Origin: Bacteroidaceae bacterium
GTDB lineage: Bacteria > Bacteroidota > Bacteroidia > Bacteroidales > Bacteroidaceae
DNA length: 64,000 nucleotides
Direction of reading: 5' to 3'
NCBI GenBank assembly: GCA_017447625.1
Contig: JAFSNB010000035.1
Coordinates: 1 to 64,000, forward strand
Shown: in pieces, positions 27,712-36,620 of the stretch
Numbering within the stretch: position 1 is the first letter of the stretch
Layout of the letters: each line of letters begins with the position of its first letter
Notes under the pieces: model-generated
Databases searched by the model: none
Seen by the model: the letters and a program-made list of their open reading frames with translations, nothing else
What the model was told of the DNA's origin: nothing
Program-made: the position numbers and the translations under genes

Positions 27712-28800
27712 GTTTGTTGATTCCATTATTCTGCAAAACTCTTCCGCCATATTGTTCAAGCTGACGCATTCGGCACGACTGATGTGACGCTTGCCTGCGT
27801 CATAAGGCCAAGGACTTAAGATCAACACCCTTCCAGCAGCACAAGCATCAAAGAGAGCATCAGAAGGTTTGTAATAATCTCTAAAGCCATTGTCGGCAAG
27901 CAGGATGAAGGGATGCAGCTCGTTTATCAACACTTGCATCACCTGCTTTTCCTGATGAGAGATAAAAGGCGAAACCATCACCACCCCCTTGCGAGCCTTG
28001 AGCACGCAGCTGTTCATATAGTCCCGAAGAGTATGATTGTCACCTTGTTCTGCCGCCTTCACCCAGACGCTGCGCACATGCACCACATCATAGTGCTCGG
28101 CATGCAAGAGGGCCACATTGCCCACGCCGTCAAAGCTTCGCCCACCGACCTCGATGCCCTTTTGCACCCTGAAGAAGCCTGGCATAAGGCGCTTCGTTGC
28201 CAACCGCTGAGGGTTCATCCGAACATAGTTCATCATCGTCCCCAGTTGACCTCGACGCGACAAAGGGCGGATAAACGGCCGCTCCGTGAAAACAGGAAAG
28301 GCCCAGCCGTTGCTTCCTTCCTCAGTTGGCTGCACGCCCGCTGTTGGCATCTGGCCTTGGGCCGTTGGCTGCGTTCCTGATGCTGGCATTCCTTGGGCTG
28401 GTATCCCTTGGGCCGTTATCTCCGAATTTAATTCGGGAGAAAAAGCCAAAGTGTAAGCCCGCCCCAGCTTCTTCACCCCCTGCCAATATCCGCGAATCAC
28501 GCTGCGAATGCTGGTGTCCATAACCCTTGTCACCCGAATGACGGCATGCAGGTGGTCGGGCATCAGGCAAAACTGATAAATGCGAATGGCGGGATAATGT
28601 TTGCACATCACATAGAGCTCATCAACAACTGCATTGCCCAATGCCGTGCGCTCTACACGCGCCTGAGAAGGGTCGTTATTAGGTATCACCAACGTGCCCA
28701 ACAACGGTTGGCGCGACGGCACCGTCAGCGTAATATGATAAGTGCAAACGCCCCTCCATGCCGTACCCGGCTCCTGCCATTGCCATTTATCTTCTGCCAT
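27700..28800 (-). CDS. HUH (Y1) transposase of the REP-associated type with extra C-terminal domain
   Basis: 366 residues. The N-terminal part (about 15-120) is a Y1_Tnp domain: CTYHITLTVP, then the metal-binding HUH motif in LMPDHLHAVIRV (His83, His85) and a candidate catalytic Tyr105 in SVIRGYWQGVKK. Such RAYT proteins act on REP palindromes. A linker (about 128-170) holds degenerate repeats (QGIPAQGMPASGTQPTAQG). The C-terminal 120 residues (MVSPFISHQEKQVM, FILLADNGFRDYYKPS, RVLILSPWPYD, SRAECVSLNNMAEEF) look like a Rossmann domain reminiscent of DprA/SLOG proteins; that is my inference. No flanking inverted repeats mark it as a current insertion. Confidence 0.85.
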   Translation of the reverse strand: MAEDKWQWQEPGTAWRGVCTYHITLTVPSRQPLLGTLVIPNNDPSQARVERTALGNAVVDELYVMCKHYPAIRIYQFCLMPDHLHAVIRVTRVMDTSIRSVIRGYWQGVKKLGRAYTLAFSPELNSEITAQGIPAQGMPASGTQPTAQGQMPTAGVQPTEEGSNGWAFPVFTERPFIRPLSRRGQLGTMMNYVRMNPQRLATKRLMPGFFRVQKGIEVGGRSFDGVGNVALLHAEHYDVVHVRSVWVKAAEQGDNHTLRDYMNSCVLKARKGVVMVSPFISHQEKQVMQVLINELHPFILLADNGFRDYYKPSDALFDACAAGRVLILSPWPYDAGKRHISRAECVSLNNMAEEFCRIMESTNKRG

Positions 28801-28844
28801 AATAGTTGTATGAGCTCGTTCATGTCTGCTTTCGAAATCATGTG

Positions 28845-28852
28845 CAAAAATA
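28845..28852 (-). promoter_or_regulatory. Bacteroidetes -7 element for the transposase gene
   Basis: Minus-strand TATTTTTG, 44 bases before the ATG at 28800. No clear -33. Confidence 0.5.
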
Positions 28853-28957
28853 GGAACAATCCCCTTAATAAAGTGGCCTTAAAGATTATTTTTGAGGAAA
28901 TATGTAATCACTGAGAACAAGCCCCTTAGTCGCCTTGATACTGTGACTTTTGCCGTA

Positions 28958-30958
28958 TTATGGTATTACAATCTTTATACTCTTATCTTTAATATTGACA
29001 ATTCCAACATGTCCTCTTTCAAGGGAAGTTGTCACGTATGTAGTATCTGAATTGACGATGGCAGATCCCACTTTATTTCCTGTAACATCAAACACATTTA
29101 TGGATGTCCCCAGATCAGCACCTTGTATCTTTAACACATTACCATCACACTGAATAAGCACAGCCATAGCAGTCACTTTGGTAAAACCAACATTTACGTT
29201 TTCTTCTGCTTGTTCTGCATCAATCCAGCAGAGAGTTGCTTGTGCTATATCTGAGACAGAATGATTAGATGCTTTTGCATAGACACTTATGTGATAGGTT
29301 GCTGTAAGTGAGATTGTCGCGCTATTATGTTGTGTCACATCAGTATCCGTGATTTCTGAAATGAATTCTGCTCCTTCTGTATCACATGTAAATGACAGTT
29401 GACCATTCTCATACATTATACTTGGTGTAGCACATTTGGGTAATGCAATAAATGTACCTGTTATTGTAACGTCGGAATCTGGCATAATCTCTGGAATATC
29501 GCTCCATCCTGAAAACGAGTACCCTTCTTGCACAGGCTCTTGTTCCGGGATAATTACGTCATCTTCCTCAATTATGTAGGTTTTATACACTTCTCCATCT
29601 ACCATATAAGTCAGAGTGTGTTCTGGAAGGATGATGGGAATAATAGCTTTGAATTTACTCCATGGCTCACTTGCCTTATATGTCTCAATAGAACTTTCAG
29701 GAACATGCAATGTAACGTATTCAATATATGAATCATAGAAAACATCCAATGTCTTTGCATATAAATTGTTATATGCTGTATAACAAGTTGGTGGAGTTTT
29801 TGCTTTACAATAGATCTCCTCAAGAGCAGGACAGTTGGCAAAGGCTCCATTCTGAATGTTTTGCACACTTTTACCTAATGTCACCGTCTTCAGATTACTA
29901 CACCCATCAAAAGCGCAAATATATATTGTATGCGTTAGATCAGGTATTTCAATTGAGGTCAGACTTGTGCAGTCTTGAAATACACACCAGTCGATTTTCT
30001 TCAGATTACTTGGAAGTTTTACCTCAGTAAGGTTAGTACAATAACCAAAGGCCGTTTCTCCAAGAAATTCCACACCGTCAGGAATTATAACGCTCTTTAG
30101 ATTAGTACAACTACTAAAGGTAGCCCATTCAATGCTTTTAAGATTCTCAGACAACTGAACAGATTCCAGACTCTCACATCCAACGAAAGCATGGCTTCCA
30201 ATCGTCTTCACGCTATTGGGTATAACAATACTACGTATGGCCTTACAGCCATCAAAAGCGTCCCTTCCGATTTCTACTATATTATTACCTAATACGACCG
30301 AATCAATATTATTGCACATGTAAAATATACGTCCACCCAAAACCGTTGCTGCTTCTTGTGATGTACTATCACCTATCTCTACGGTTTTTATTCCCAAGCA
30401 ATATGCGAAACATTCGTGTCCGATGCTGGTAACACTACTTGGGATTTTAACTGAAGTCAAACCACGAAAATAATAAAAAGCATGATCAGTAATGGTCTTT
30501 ACGCCATCAGGAATTACCAAATCATGGATTTCCTCATCATTTAGAAAGAGATGCGATGCATTAGTGAGTGGATTAGTCTTAAAATACGATTCAAAATTGA
30601 TGTTGCACCATGCTGCCAAATCTTTTATCTTAACAGATGAAGCACCTCCGTTATAAAATGCCTCTTGACAAATTTTTGTTATGCTACTTGGTATTTCAAT
30701 AGAATTCAACGAGCAACCAGTAAAGGCATTTTTCCTTATAGTAGTAACGCAATAAGTCACATCGTTATAAGTCACCGCTTCTGGGATAACAACATCTCCA
30801 GAATAATGATGGCATCCTGTCACCTCTGCAATGTTGCCTTTAGATATTAGGTTATAGCAAATCCCGTCAATCTCTACAACCTCTGCACTCACAGATAAAG
30901 TGAACAATGCAATCAACAAAAACACTACTTTTCTTTTCATTTTCTTAAGCTGACTCAT
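28958..30958 (-). CDS. BspA-like leucine-rich repeat surface protein
   Basis: 666 residues. Two starts are possible (30958, or 30940 giving MKRKVVFLLIALFTLSVSA as a clean signal peptide). Residues about 25-420 are tandem LRR_5/BspA-type repeats (pattern SIVIPNSVKTIGSHAFVGCESLESV, about 23 residues each). Next comes a Listeria-Bacteroides/InlB-like module (TYMVDGEVYKTY...EGYSFSGWSDIPEIMPDSDVTITGTF, about 440-500), a small beta domain and a C-terminal sorting-like tail (FDVTGNKVG...ERGHVGIVNIKDKSIKIVIP). BspA-like proteins bind host or bacterial surfaces. The gene has clearly lower GC than its neighbours and stands alone. Confidence 0.9.
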   Translation of the reverse strand: MSQLKKMKRKVVFLLIALFTLSVSAEVVEIDGICYNLISKGNIAEVTGCHHYSGDVVIPEAVTYNDVTYCVTTIRKNAFTGCSLNSIEIPSSITKICQEAFYNGGASSVKIKDLAAWCNINFESYFKTNPLTNASHLFLNDEEIHDLVIPDGVKTITDHAFYYFRGLTSVKIPSSVTSIGHECFAYCLGIKTVEIGDSTSQEAATVLGGRIFYMCNNIDSVVLGNNIVEIGRDAFDGCKAIRSIVIPNSVKTIGSHAFVGCESLESVQLSENLKSIEWATFSSCTNLKSVIIPDGVEFLGETAFGYCTNLTEVKLPSNLKKIDWCVFQDCTSLTSIEIPDLTHTIYICAFDGCSNLKTVTLGKSVQNIQNGAFANCPALEEIYCKAKTPPTCYTAYNNLYAKTLDVFYDSYIEYVTLHVPESSIETYKASEPWSKFKAIIPIILPEHTLTYMVDGEVYKTYIIEEDDVIIPEQEPVQEGYSFSGWSDIPEIMPDSDVTITGTFIALPKCATPSIMYENGQLSFTCDTEGAEFISEITDTDVTQHNSATISLTATYHISVYAKASNHSVSDIAQATLCWIDAEQAEENVNVGFTKVTAMAVLIQCDGNVLKIQGADLGTSINVFDVTGNKVGSAIVNSDTTYVTTSLERGHVGIVNIKDKSIKIVIP

Positions 30959-31858
30959 TTATTAAAAGGATTTAATTGTTAGTAGCCGCAAAGTAATATA
31001 TTATCTTTGTAACGAACAAAAAAATATAAGGAAAAGTGCCAAAGAAGTTGCAAGGCGACATATTCATGGAATTACGGATCTAGGGAGTTATAGACTCCGG
31101 GGTGTCCTGCCGCTGACATTTTTGGTGAACTAATAAGACTTTTTTTTTAAGTTCAATTTTAGTTGTCTGACACTACAAAACAACCATTTTTACAAAAAGC
31201 CTTCACCCTGCACGAAACGCTTGTATTTAGTTGTATATCAAATCTTTTATACTGTGCAACCCTACACAAACCCTACACAACCCTACACGCTCCTAACACA
31301 AAATTGTTCTATTTTTATATCCTGCCACCTAGAGTACAAATCGAACAATTGAGGGTGGATTTTGGGCGATTAATTGAGAGGAAAATGGTGAAATAGAGTG
31401 AGAAAATGGGCATTTTACGAAGGAAAAGGGGCGATTTTCACGAGCAGGATGCCAAAATTGTACAGGGTGTATGGAGCATTTGCATATGGTCAAATGACCA
31501 ATTGACCAGCATCAAAACACCATTACACCCTGTGCGAATTGAGGTCGAGCCTTGATATACAGGATTTTAAGCCTTTTACCAACAAAATTCAGCTCTTGAG
31601 CGATTAAAAATTCTATATTGAGAAAGAATCCGTACAAGAAAATCGAGGACAACATACTGAGGCTTATAGAGTTATGCCGAAAACCGCCCTCTGAGAATCG
31701 CGTAAATTGAATGACTGGCAAATATGCGAGCATACAGACGAATCTCATAAGGGGTGTTTGTTCGATTTGTGGGGAGAAAAGAATATCGTTGAGGCTGTCT
31801 CCATAGTGTGACATAGCCCTTACTTTTTCCTAAAAATAGTTATCAATGGGGCTGTTGA
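30959..31858. other. Long AT-rich gene-free stretch
   Basis: About 900 bases without a credible gene. It contains the ACCCTACACA repeats (31259-31288). Short open frames here (for example on the minus strand 31512-31814) have no promoter and no recognisable product. The block may be a decayed insertion, but I see no terminal repeats. Confidence 0.6.
31259..31288 (+). repeat. ACCCTACACA tandem repeat, three copies
   Basis: Three copies of a 9-11 base unit ACCCTACAC(A)(A) in a row. Related words (CACCCTG, ACACCCTGTG) recur nearby. Confidence 0.75.
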
Positions 31859-31890
31859 TTTTGTCATTTCGCCGAAATGTAGTACCTTTG
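31859..31890 (+). promoter_or_regulatory. Bacteroidetes promoter for RND efflux operon
   Basis: TTTTG (31859-31863) and TACCTTTG (31883-31890) are separated by 19 bases, an excellent -33/-7 match, about 80 bases before the adaptor gene. No operator palindrome or adjacent regulator gene is seen. Confidence 0.75.
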
Positions 31891-31969
31891 CAGCCGATTT
31901 GGGTAGGCTGTGCCTCCCCAATCCACCGAAACAAGCAATCAATAAGAACAAAAATCACATTAAATCAAC

Positions 31970-33097
31970 ATGAAGAAAATGGAAAGAACATTGAACGCCA
32001 TCGCCCTCGTCAGTCTGATGACCGGGCTGTTCATGCTTACCGCCTGTGGCAACAAGCAACAGGCACGACAGAACGCGCCTCTGGCCTACAAAACCACAAA
32101 GGTGCAGAAAGCAGACCGCACCATCGACCAGAAGTATAGCGCAACCATACGCGGTCGTCAGGACATCTCCGTTTTGCCTCAGGTGAGCGGCACTCTTCAG
32201 CAGTTGCTCGTTACCGAGGGTCAGCGCGTCAGCAAGGGCCAAGTGATGTTCATTATCGACCAGGTCCCCTATCAGGCGGCTTTGAACACCGCGAAGGCCA
32301 ATCTGGAAGCAGCCAATGCAGCAGAAGCCACAGCCCAACTCTCTTATACCAGCACTAAACAGTTGTTCGACCAAAACGTCGTATCGGACTTTGACCTCCA
32401 GAAGGCCAATAACGCGTTGATGCAGGCCAAGGCAGCTGTGGCTCAGGCCAAAGCTGCTGTGGTGAACGCAGAAAACAGCCTCAGCTACACCACGGTGAAG
32501 AGCCCTGCCGACGGTGTCGTAGGCACCCTGCCCTTCCGCGTCGGTGCTCTCGTAAGCCCGTCGATGCCTACCGCACTGACTACCGTGTCCGACAACCATC
32601 AGATGTACGTCTATTTCAGCATCACAGAAAGCCAGATGCTCGACATGATCCGCAAAGCTGGCAGTTCGGCAGCCGCCATCAAGGCAATGCCGCCCGTGCG
32701 TCTGCAGCTTGTCGATGGCTCTGAATACGAGCAGACAGGCCGCGTAGAGACAGCCTCCGGTGTCGTGGATCAGGCCACAGGCAGCGTATCGCTTCGCGCC
32801 GTGTTCAACAACCCGCAGAGTCTGCTCCACTCCGGTTCTACCGGCAACGTGATTATCCCTGTTGATTACAAGCAGCAGATTGTAATTCCGGCTGCTGCCG
32901 TCAAGCAGCTTCAGACTGTCCATCAGGTATTTGTAGTTGAGAAGAAGGACGGCCAGCGCACAGCCGTTGCCCGCAACATCACCATCGCCCCCTTCAACAC
33001 GGGCAAGGAATTCATTGTCACCGGCGGACTGAAAGAAGGTGAAGAGATTATCGCCGACGGAGCCGGAATGGTGAAGGATGGCGCGCTGGTTCAATAA
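31970..33097 (+). CDS. RND efflux periplasmic adaptor (AcrA/MexA-like lipoprotein)
   Basis: 375 residues. A lipoprotein signal peptide ends in the lipobox LTAC (Cys near residue 25). The order is beta-barrel/lipoyl half (RGRQDISVLPQVSGTLQQLLVTEGQRVSKGQVMFIID), a coiled-coil hairpin (about 100-150, Ala/Gln rich), second lipoyl half (YTTVKSPADGVVGTLPFRVGALVSP) and membrane-proximal domain. It links the inner-membrane pump to the outer-membrane channel. It is the first gene of a three-gene efflux operon; a pair of inverted REP-like elements separates it from the pump gene. Confidence 0.95.
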   Translation: MKKMERTLNAIALVSLMTGLFMLTACGNKQQARQNAPLAYKTTKVQKADRTIDQKYSATIRGRQDISVLPQVSGTLQQLLVTEGQRVSKGQVMFIIDQVPYQAALNTAKANLEAANAAEATAQLSYTSTKQLFDQNVVSDFDLQKANNALMQAKAAVAQAKAAVVNAENSLSYTTVKSPADGVVGTLPFRVGALVSPSMPTALTTVSDNHQMYVYFSITESQMLDMIRKAGSSAAAIKAMPPVRLQLVDGSEYEQTGRVETASGVVDQATGSVSLRAVFNNPQSLLHSGSTGNVIIPVDYKQQIVIPAAAVKQLQTVHQVFVVEKKDGQRTAVARNITIAPFNTGKEFIVTGGLKEGEEIIADGAGMVKDGALVQ

Positions 33098-33098
33098 A

Positions 33099-33136
33099 AG
33101 ACCCACCCCCCTGCCCCTCCCTTGTATGGAGGGGAG
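33099..33136 (-). repeat. REP-like element (family A), inverted copy
   Basis: On the minus strand this 38-base element starts CTCCCCTCCATACAAGGGAG and ends GGGGGGTGGGTCT. It differs at only about two positions from the copy inside the outer-membrane channel gene (36648-36685). With the copy at 33227 it forms an inverted pair with a spacer of about 75-90 bases, a REPIN-like layout. Confidence 0.85.
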
Positions 33137-33211
33137 TAATTACTTGTGAAGGCTGGGGGGAAGACTAACTTCATTAAGCTTTAAACATTAAATATTAAAC
33201 TAAAAACATCC

Positions 33212-33262
33212 CTTGTCCTCATTTCGCTCCCTCCCTACAAGGGAGGGCGGGGAGAGGGTCCT
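33212..33262 (+). repeat. REP-like element (family A) with conserved left flank
   Basis: The first 41 bases (33212-33252, beginning CTTGTCCTCATTTCGCTCCC) are identical to 58096-58136. The hairpin is CCCTCCC/GGGAGGG with a 5-base loop. The element ends about 11 bases before the pump gene's ATG. Confidence 0.9.
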
Positions 33263-33272
33263 AAATTAGACA

Positions 33273-36200
33273 ATGAAAGGCAATATATTTATCAAGCGTC
33301 CTGTGATGGCAATGTCGATTGCCATTATCATTCTTTTGGTCGGCGCCATCAGCTATTTCAGTCTGCCGGTGGAGCAGTTCCCGGATATCGCTCCCCCAAC
33401 GATTATGGTAAGCGCATCCTACCCGGGTGCTTCGGCAGAGACGGTGACCAAAGCAGTCATACAGCCGCTGGAGGAGAGCATCAACGGTGTGGAGAACATG
33501 ACTTACATGACCTCCAACGCCACAAACTCTGGATCGGCCACAATCACCATATATTTCAAACAAGGCTCCAATCCTGATATGGCTGCCGTGATGGTGCAGA
33601 ACCGCGTCTCTATGGCCCAGGGTCTGCTGCCTCAGGAAGTCACTATGATTGGTGTGACTACGTACAAGCGCCAGACATCCATGCTCCAGATCAACGCGTT
33701 GGTGAGCGACGTGCCGGAGTATGATCAGAATTTCATGGCCAACTACATGAACATCAATATCACGCCGCAGTTGAAACGCGTGCAGGGTGTCGGTGAGGTA
33801 CAGGCGCTGGCTGCCAACTACTCGTTGCGTATATGGCTCAAGCCCGAAATTCTTGCTCAGTACGGTCTCATGCCCAGCGACATCACGTCCTGCCTGTCCG
33901 AACAGAATAGAGAAGCTGCCGTTGGCAAACTCGGCGAGAAGCCCATGGAGGGCGGACACGGCGACGGTGTAGATAACGTCTATCAATATACGCTTCGTTA
34001 TACGGGCCGTCTGAAAGAGGTGACGGAATTCGAGAACATCGTTATCATGGCCAAGAGCGATGGTTCGCTGCTGCGTCTGAAGGACGTGGCCGACCTGGAG
34101 CTTGGTCAAGTCGATTACGGCTACAAAGGCATGTTGAACGGTAAGCCCTCGGTCATCTTCATGGCTTTCCAGCTCGCCGGCGCCAACGCCAAGGAGACCA
34201 ACGACCGCTTCACAGCCGCTCTGGAAGAGATGGAGAAGACGCTGCCCAAGGGTCTTCACTTCGTCAACATGATGTCCACGAACGACTTCCTGTTGGAGTC
34301 CATCGCCAACGTAGAGGAAACGCTTATTATAGCCCTCATACTCGTCATACTTGTGGTCTATTTCTTCTTGCAGGACTTCCGCGCCACACTCATACCGTCA
34401 ATTTCCATCATCGTCTCTCTGGTCGGCACCTTTGCTGCGCTGGCGGCCGCAGGCTTCACGCTGAACCTGCTCACGCTCTTCGCTCTGGTGCTGGCCATCG
34501 GTACCGTTGTGGACGATGCCATCGTTGTGGTAGAGGCTGTGCAGGCGAAGTTCGATGCGGGCTACACCTCCAGCTATCAGGCCACTAAGGACGCTATGGG
34601 CGACGTAACGATGGCCGTTATCTCCTGTACGTTCGTCTTTATGGCGGTGTTTATCCCCGTAACGATGATGGGCGGAACGAGCGGTATGTTCTACACCCAG
34701 TTCGGTGTCACGCTGGCCACAGCCGTAGGTATCTCCTGCGTCTCGGCTCTTGTGGTCTGCCCCGCCCTCTGCGCTATGATGATGCGTCCAGCCAAGAAGG
34801 ACCGTCAGGCAAGCAACGGCATCAACGGCTTCTTCATCGGTCTGAACAAACGCACTCGCATGGCTTATGAAGCCAGCTTCGGAGCCATCATGCGCAAATA
34901 TACCCGCAGCCTGCGCGGCACCATCAACCACCGCTGGGTTGCCCCTCTGGCTTTCATCATCGCCTGCGTGCTTCTCGTCTTCTTCATGAAGGTGCTGCCG
35001 AAAGGCCTTGTGCCTCAGGAAGACCAGGGTGTGCTCATGGTCAATGTCACCTGCCCTCCGGGTTCAAACCTCGCTTACACAGAGAGTGTGTTGGACCGAG
35101 TGCAAGCCATAGTCGAGGCTGATGAGGACATCGCCACCATCTCCCGCGTATCCGGTTATGGCATGATGAGTGGACAGGGAGCCGCCAACGGCATGGTGAT
35201 TCTGAAGCTCGCCCATTGGAACAAGCGCTCGGGCAACTGGATTCCTGGCTCCGGCTTCATCCACACATCCAGCATCAAGAAACTCATACTCATGGGCCAG
35301 ATGATGAAGGAAATCCCCGAGGCTCAGATATTCGTGTTCGAACCAGGTATGATTCCAGGCTACGGCATGGGCTCAAATGTCGATCTGCACCTGCAGGACC
35401 GCTCCGACGACGACAAGGGCCTGTTCCTGGAACAGACTCAGCAGTTCCTGGCCAAGCTAAACGCACGTCCGGAGATTCAGATGGCTATGACCTCCTATGC
35501 CCGCACCTTCCCGCAGTATCAGGTAGAGGTCGATGCCGCCCAATGCAAGCTCGCAGGCATCTCGCCTGCCACCGTACTCGCAACAATGAGCGGTTACGTA
35601 GGCGGCAATTACGTCTCGAACTTCAACCAGTTCGGTAAAGTCTATCGTGTCATGATGCAGACCGACCCGAAGTACCGCACTTCCGAGTCAGACCTCTCAA
35701 ATATGTACGTGCGCAGCGGAACGGGTATGGCGCCCCTCTCGCAGTTCGTGAAGCTCACTCCCGTCCTCGGACCGGAGATAGATACCCACTTCAACCTCTT
35801 CTCCGAAATCTCCTGCATGGTCCAGCCGGCTCAGGGTTACACGACCACCGACGCCATGAAGGCCATAGACGAGGTGAAACAGCAGACTATGCCAGACCAC
35901 GTCACATACGAGTACGGCAGCATCTCGCGCGAAGAGTTCCAGCAGATGGGCAGCAACCAGACCATCTTGATCTACGCTATCTGCGTAGTGCTCGTATTCC
36001 TCATCCTCTCGTGTCTCTATGAGAGCTTCCTCGTGCCGTTCGCCGTTATCCTCTCAGTACCTGCCGGTCTGATGGGCTCGTTCGGTTTTGCATGGCTCTG
36101 GAACCAGCTCTACAGCGTCTTCCCGCCAGTCGGTCAGATTGAGAACAACATCTACCTCCAGACGGGTGTCATCATGCTTATCGGTCTGTTGGCAAAGACT

Positions 36201-36572
36201 GCCATCCTGATCACGGAATTCGCCCTGGAGCGCCGCCGCAAAGGCATGGGCATCGTTGAAGCTGCATACGCAGCTGCCGAAGCCCGTCTGCGTCCTATCC
36301 TCATGACTGTGCTTACCTGCGTGCTCGGCATGATGCCGCTGCTCTTCGCTACAGGCGCTGGTGCCAACGGTAACCGCACCATCGGTGTCGGTGTTGTAGG
36401 AGGCATGGTCGTAGGTACTTTGGCTATTCTATTTACGGTTCCCGTCTTCTTCATCTTCTTTGAGTACTTACAGGAGAAGATTCGTCCCGCAATGAAGGTC
36501 GAGGCAGACCAGCAGTTCCTGCAGGAGAAGCTGCACAGCGCGGCCGAACGTGAAGAGGCTGAGAAAGAATAA
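33273..36572 (+). CDS. RND multidrug efflux permease (AcrB/HAE1 family)
   Basis: 1099 residues with the expected 12-helix, two-half topology: helix 1 near 10-30, large periplasmic loop, helices 2-6 (about 340-550), second loop, helices 8-12 (about 880-1065). The proton-relay region shows GTVVDDAIVVVE (Asp pair near 415-416) in helix 4, and a conserved Lys lies in AKTAILITEFA of helix 10. It exports drugs, bile acids or similar compounds by proton antiport. The insert near 650-660 (KRSGNWIPGSGF) is typical of the family. A charged C-terminal tail is cytosolic. No frameshift is seen. Confidence 0.96.
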   Translation: MKGNIFIKRPVMAMSIAIIILLVGAISYFSLPVEQFPDIAPPTIMVSASYPGASAETVTKAVIQPLEESINGVENMTYMTSNATNSGSATITIYFKQGSNPDMAAVMVQNRVSMAQGLLPQEVTMIGVTTYKRQTSMLQINALVSDVPEYDQNFMANYMNINITPQLKRVQGVGEVQALAANYSLRIWLKPEILAQYGLMPSDITSCLSEQNREAAVGKLGEKPMEGGHGDGVDNVYQYTLRYTGRLKEVTEFENIVIMAKSDGSLLRLKDVADLELGQVDYGYKGMLNGKPSVIFMAFQLAGANAKETNDRFTAALEEMEKTLPKGLHFVNMMSTNDFLLESIANVEETLIIALILVILVVYFFLQDFRATLIPSISIIVSLVGTFAALAAAGFTLNLLTLFALVLAIGTVVDDAIVVVEAVQAKFDAGYTSSYQATKDAMGDVTMAVISCTFVFMAVFIPVTMMGGTSGMFYTQFGVTLATAVGISCVSALVVCPALCAMMMRPAKKDRQASNGINGFFIGLNKRTRMAYEASFGAIMRKYTRSLRGTINHRWVAPLAFIIACVLLVFFMKVLPKGLVPQEDQGVLMVNVTCPPGSNLAYTESVLDRVQAIVEADEDIATISRVSGYGMMSGQGAANGMVILKLAHWNKRSGNWIPGSGFIHTSSIKKLILMGQMMKEIPEAQIFVFEPGMIPGYGMGSNVDLHLQDRSDDDKGLFLEQTQQFLAKLNARPEIQMAMTSYARTFPQYQVEVDAAQCKLAGISPATVLATMSGYVGGNYVSNFNQFGKVYRVMMQTDPKYRTSESDLSNMYVRSGTGMAPLSQFVKLTPVLGPEIDTHFNLFSEISCMVQPAQGYTTTDAMKAIDEVKQQTMPDHVTYEYGSISREEFQQMGSNQTILIYAICVVLVFLILSCLYESFLVPFAVILSVPAGLMGSFGFAWLWNQLYSVFPPVGQIENNIYLQTGVIMLIGLLAKTAILITEFALERRRKGMGIVEAAYAAAEARLRPILMTVLTCVLGMMPLLFATGAGANGNRTIGVGVVGGMVVGTLAILFTVPVFFIFFEYLQEKIRPAMKVEADQQFLQEKLHSAAEREEAEKE

Positions 36573-36620
36573 GAGACCCACAAGAATCGTTATCACAAAC
36601 AATATACATTAATATATATT

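Noticed and set aside
27700-28800. Active IS200/IS605 insertion sequence
   Set aside because: Although the HUH motif is present, there are no subterminal hairpins of an IS end, no TnpB and an extra C-terminal domain; a domesticated REP-associated transposase fits better.
31512-31814. 100-codon minus-strand frame in the gene-free stretch
   Set aside because: No promoter, no recognisable domain and no neighbours; the region is AT-rich and probably non-coding.
31955-33106. 383-codon minus-strand frame opposite the RND adaptor
   Set aside because: The adaptor gene on the plus strand has a lipobox, domains and a perfect promoter; the antisense frame has none.
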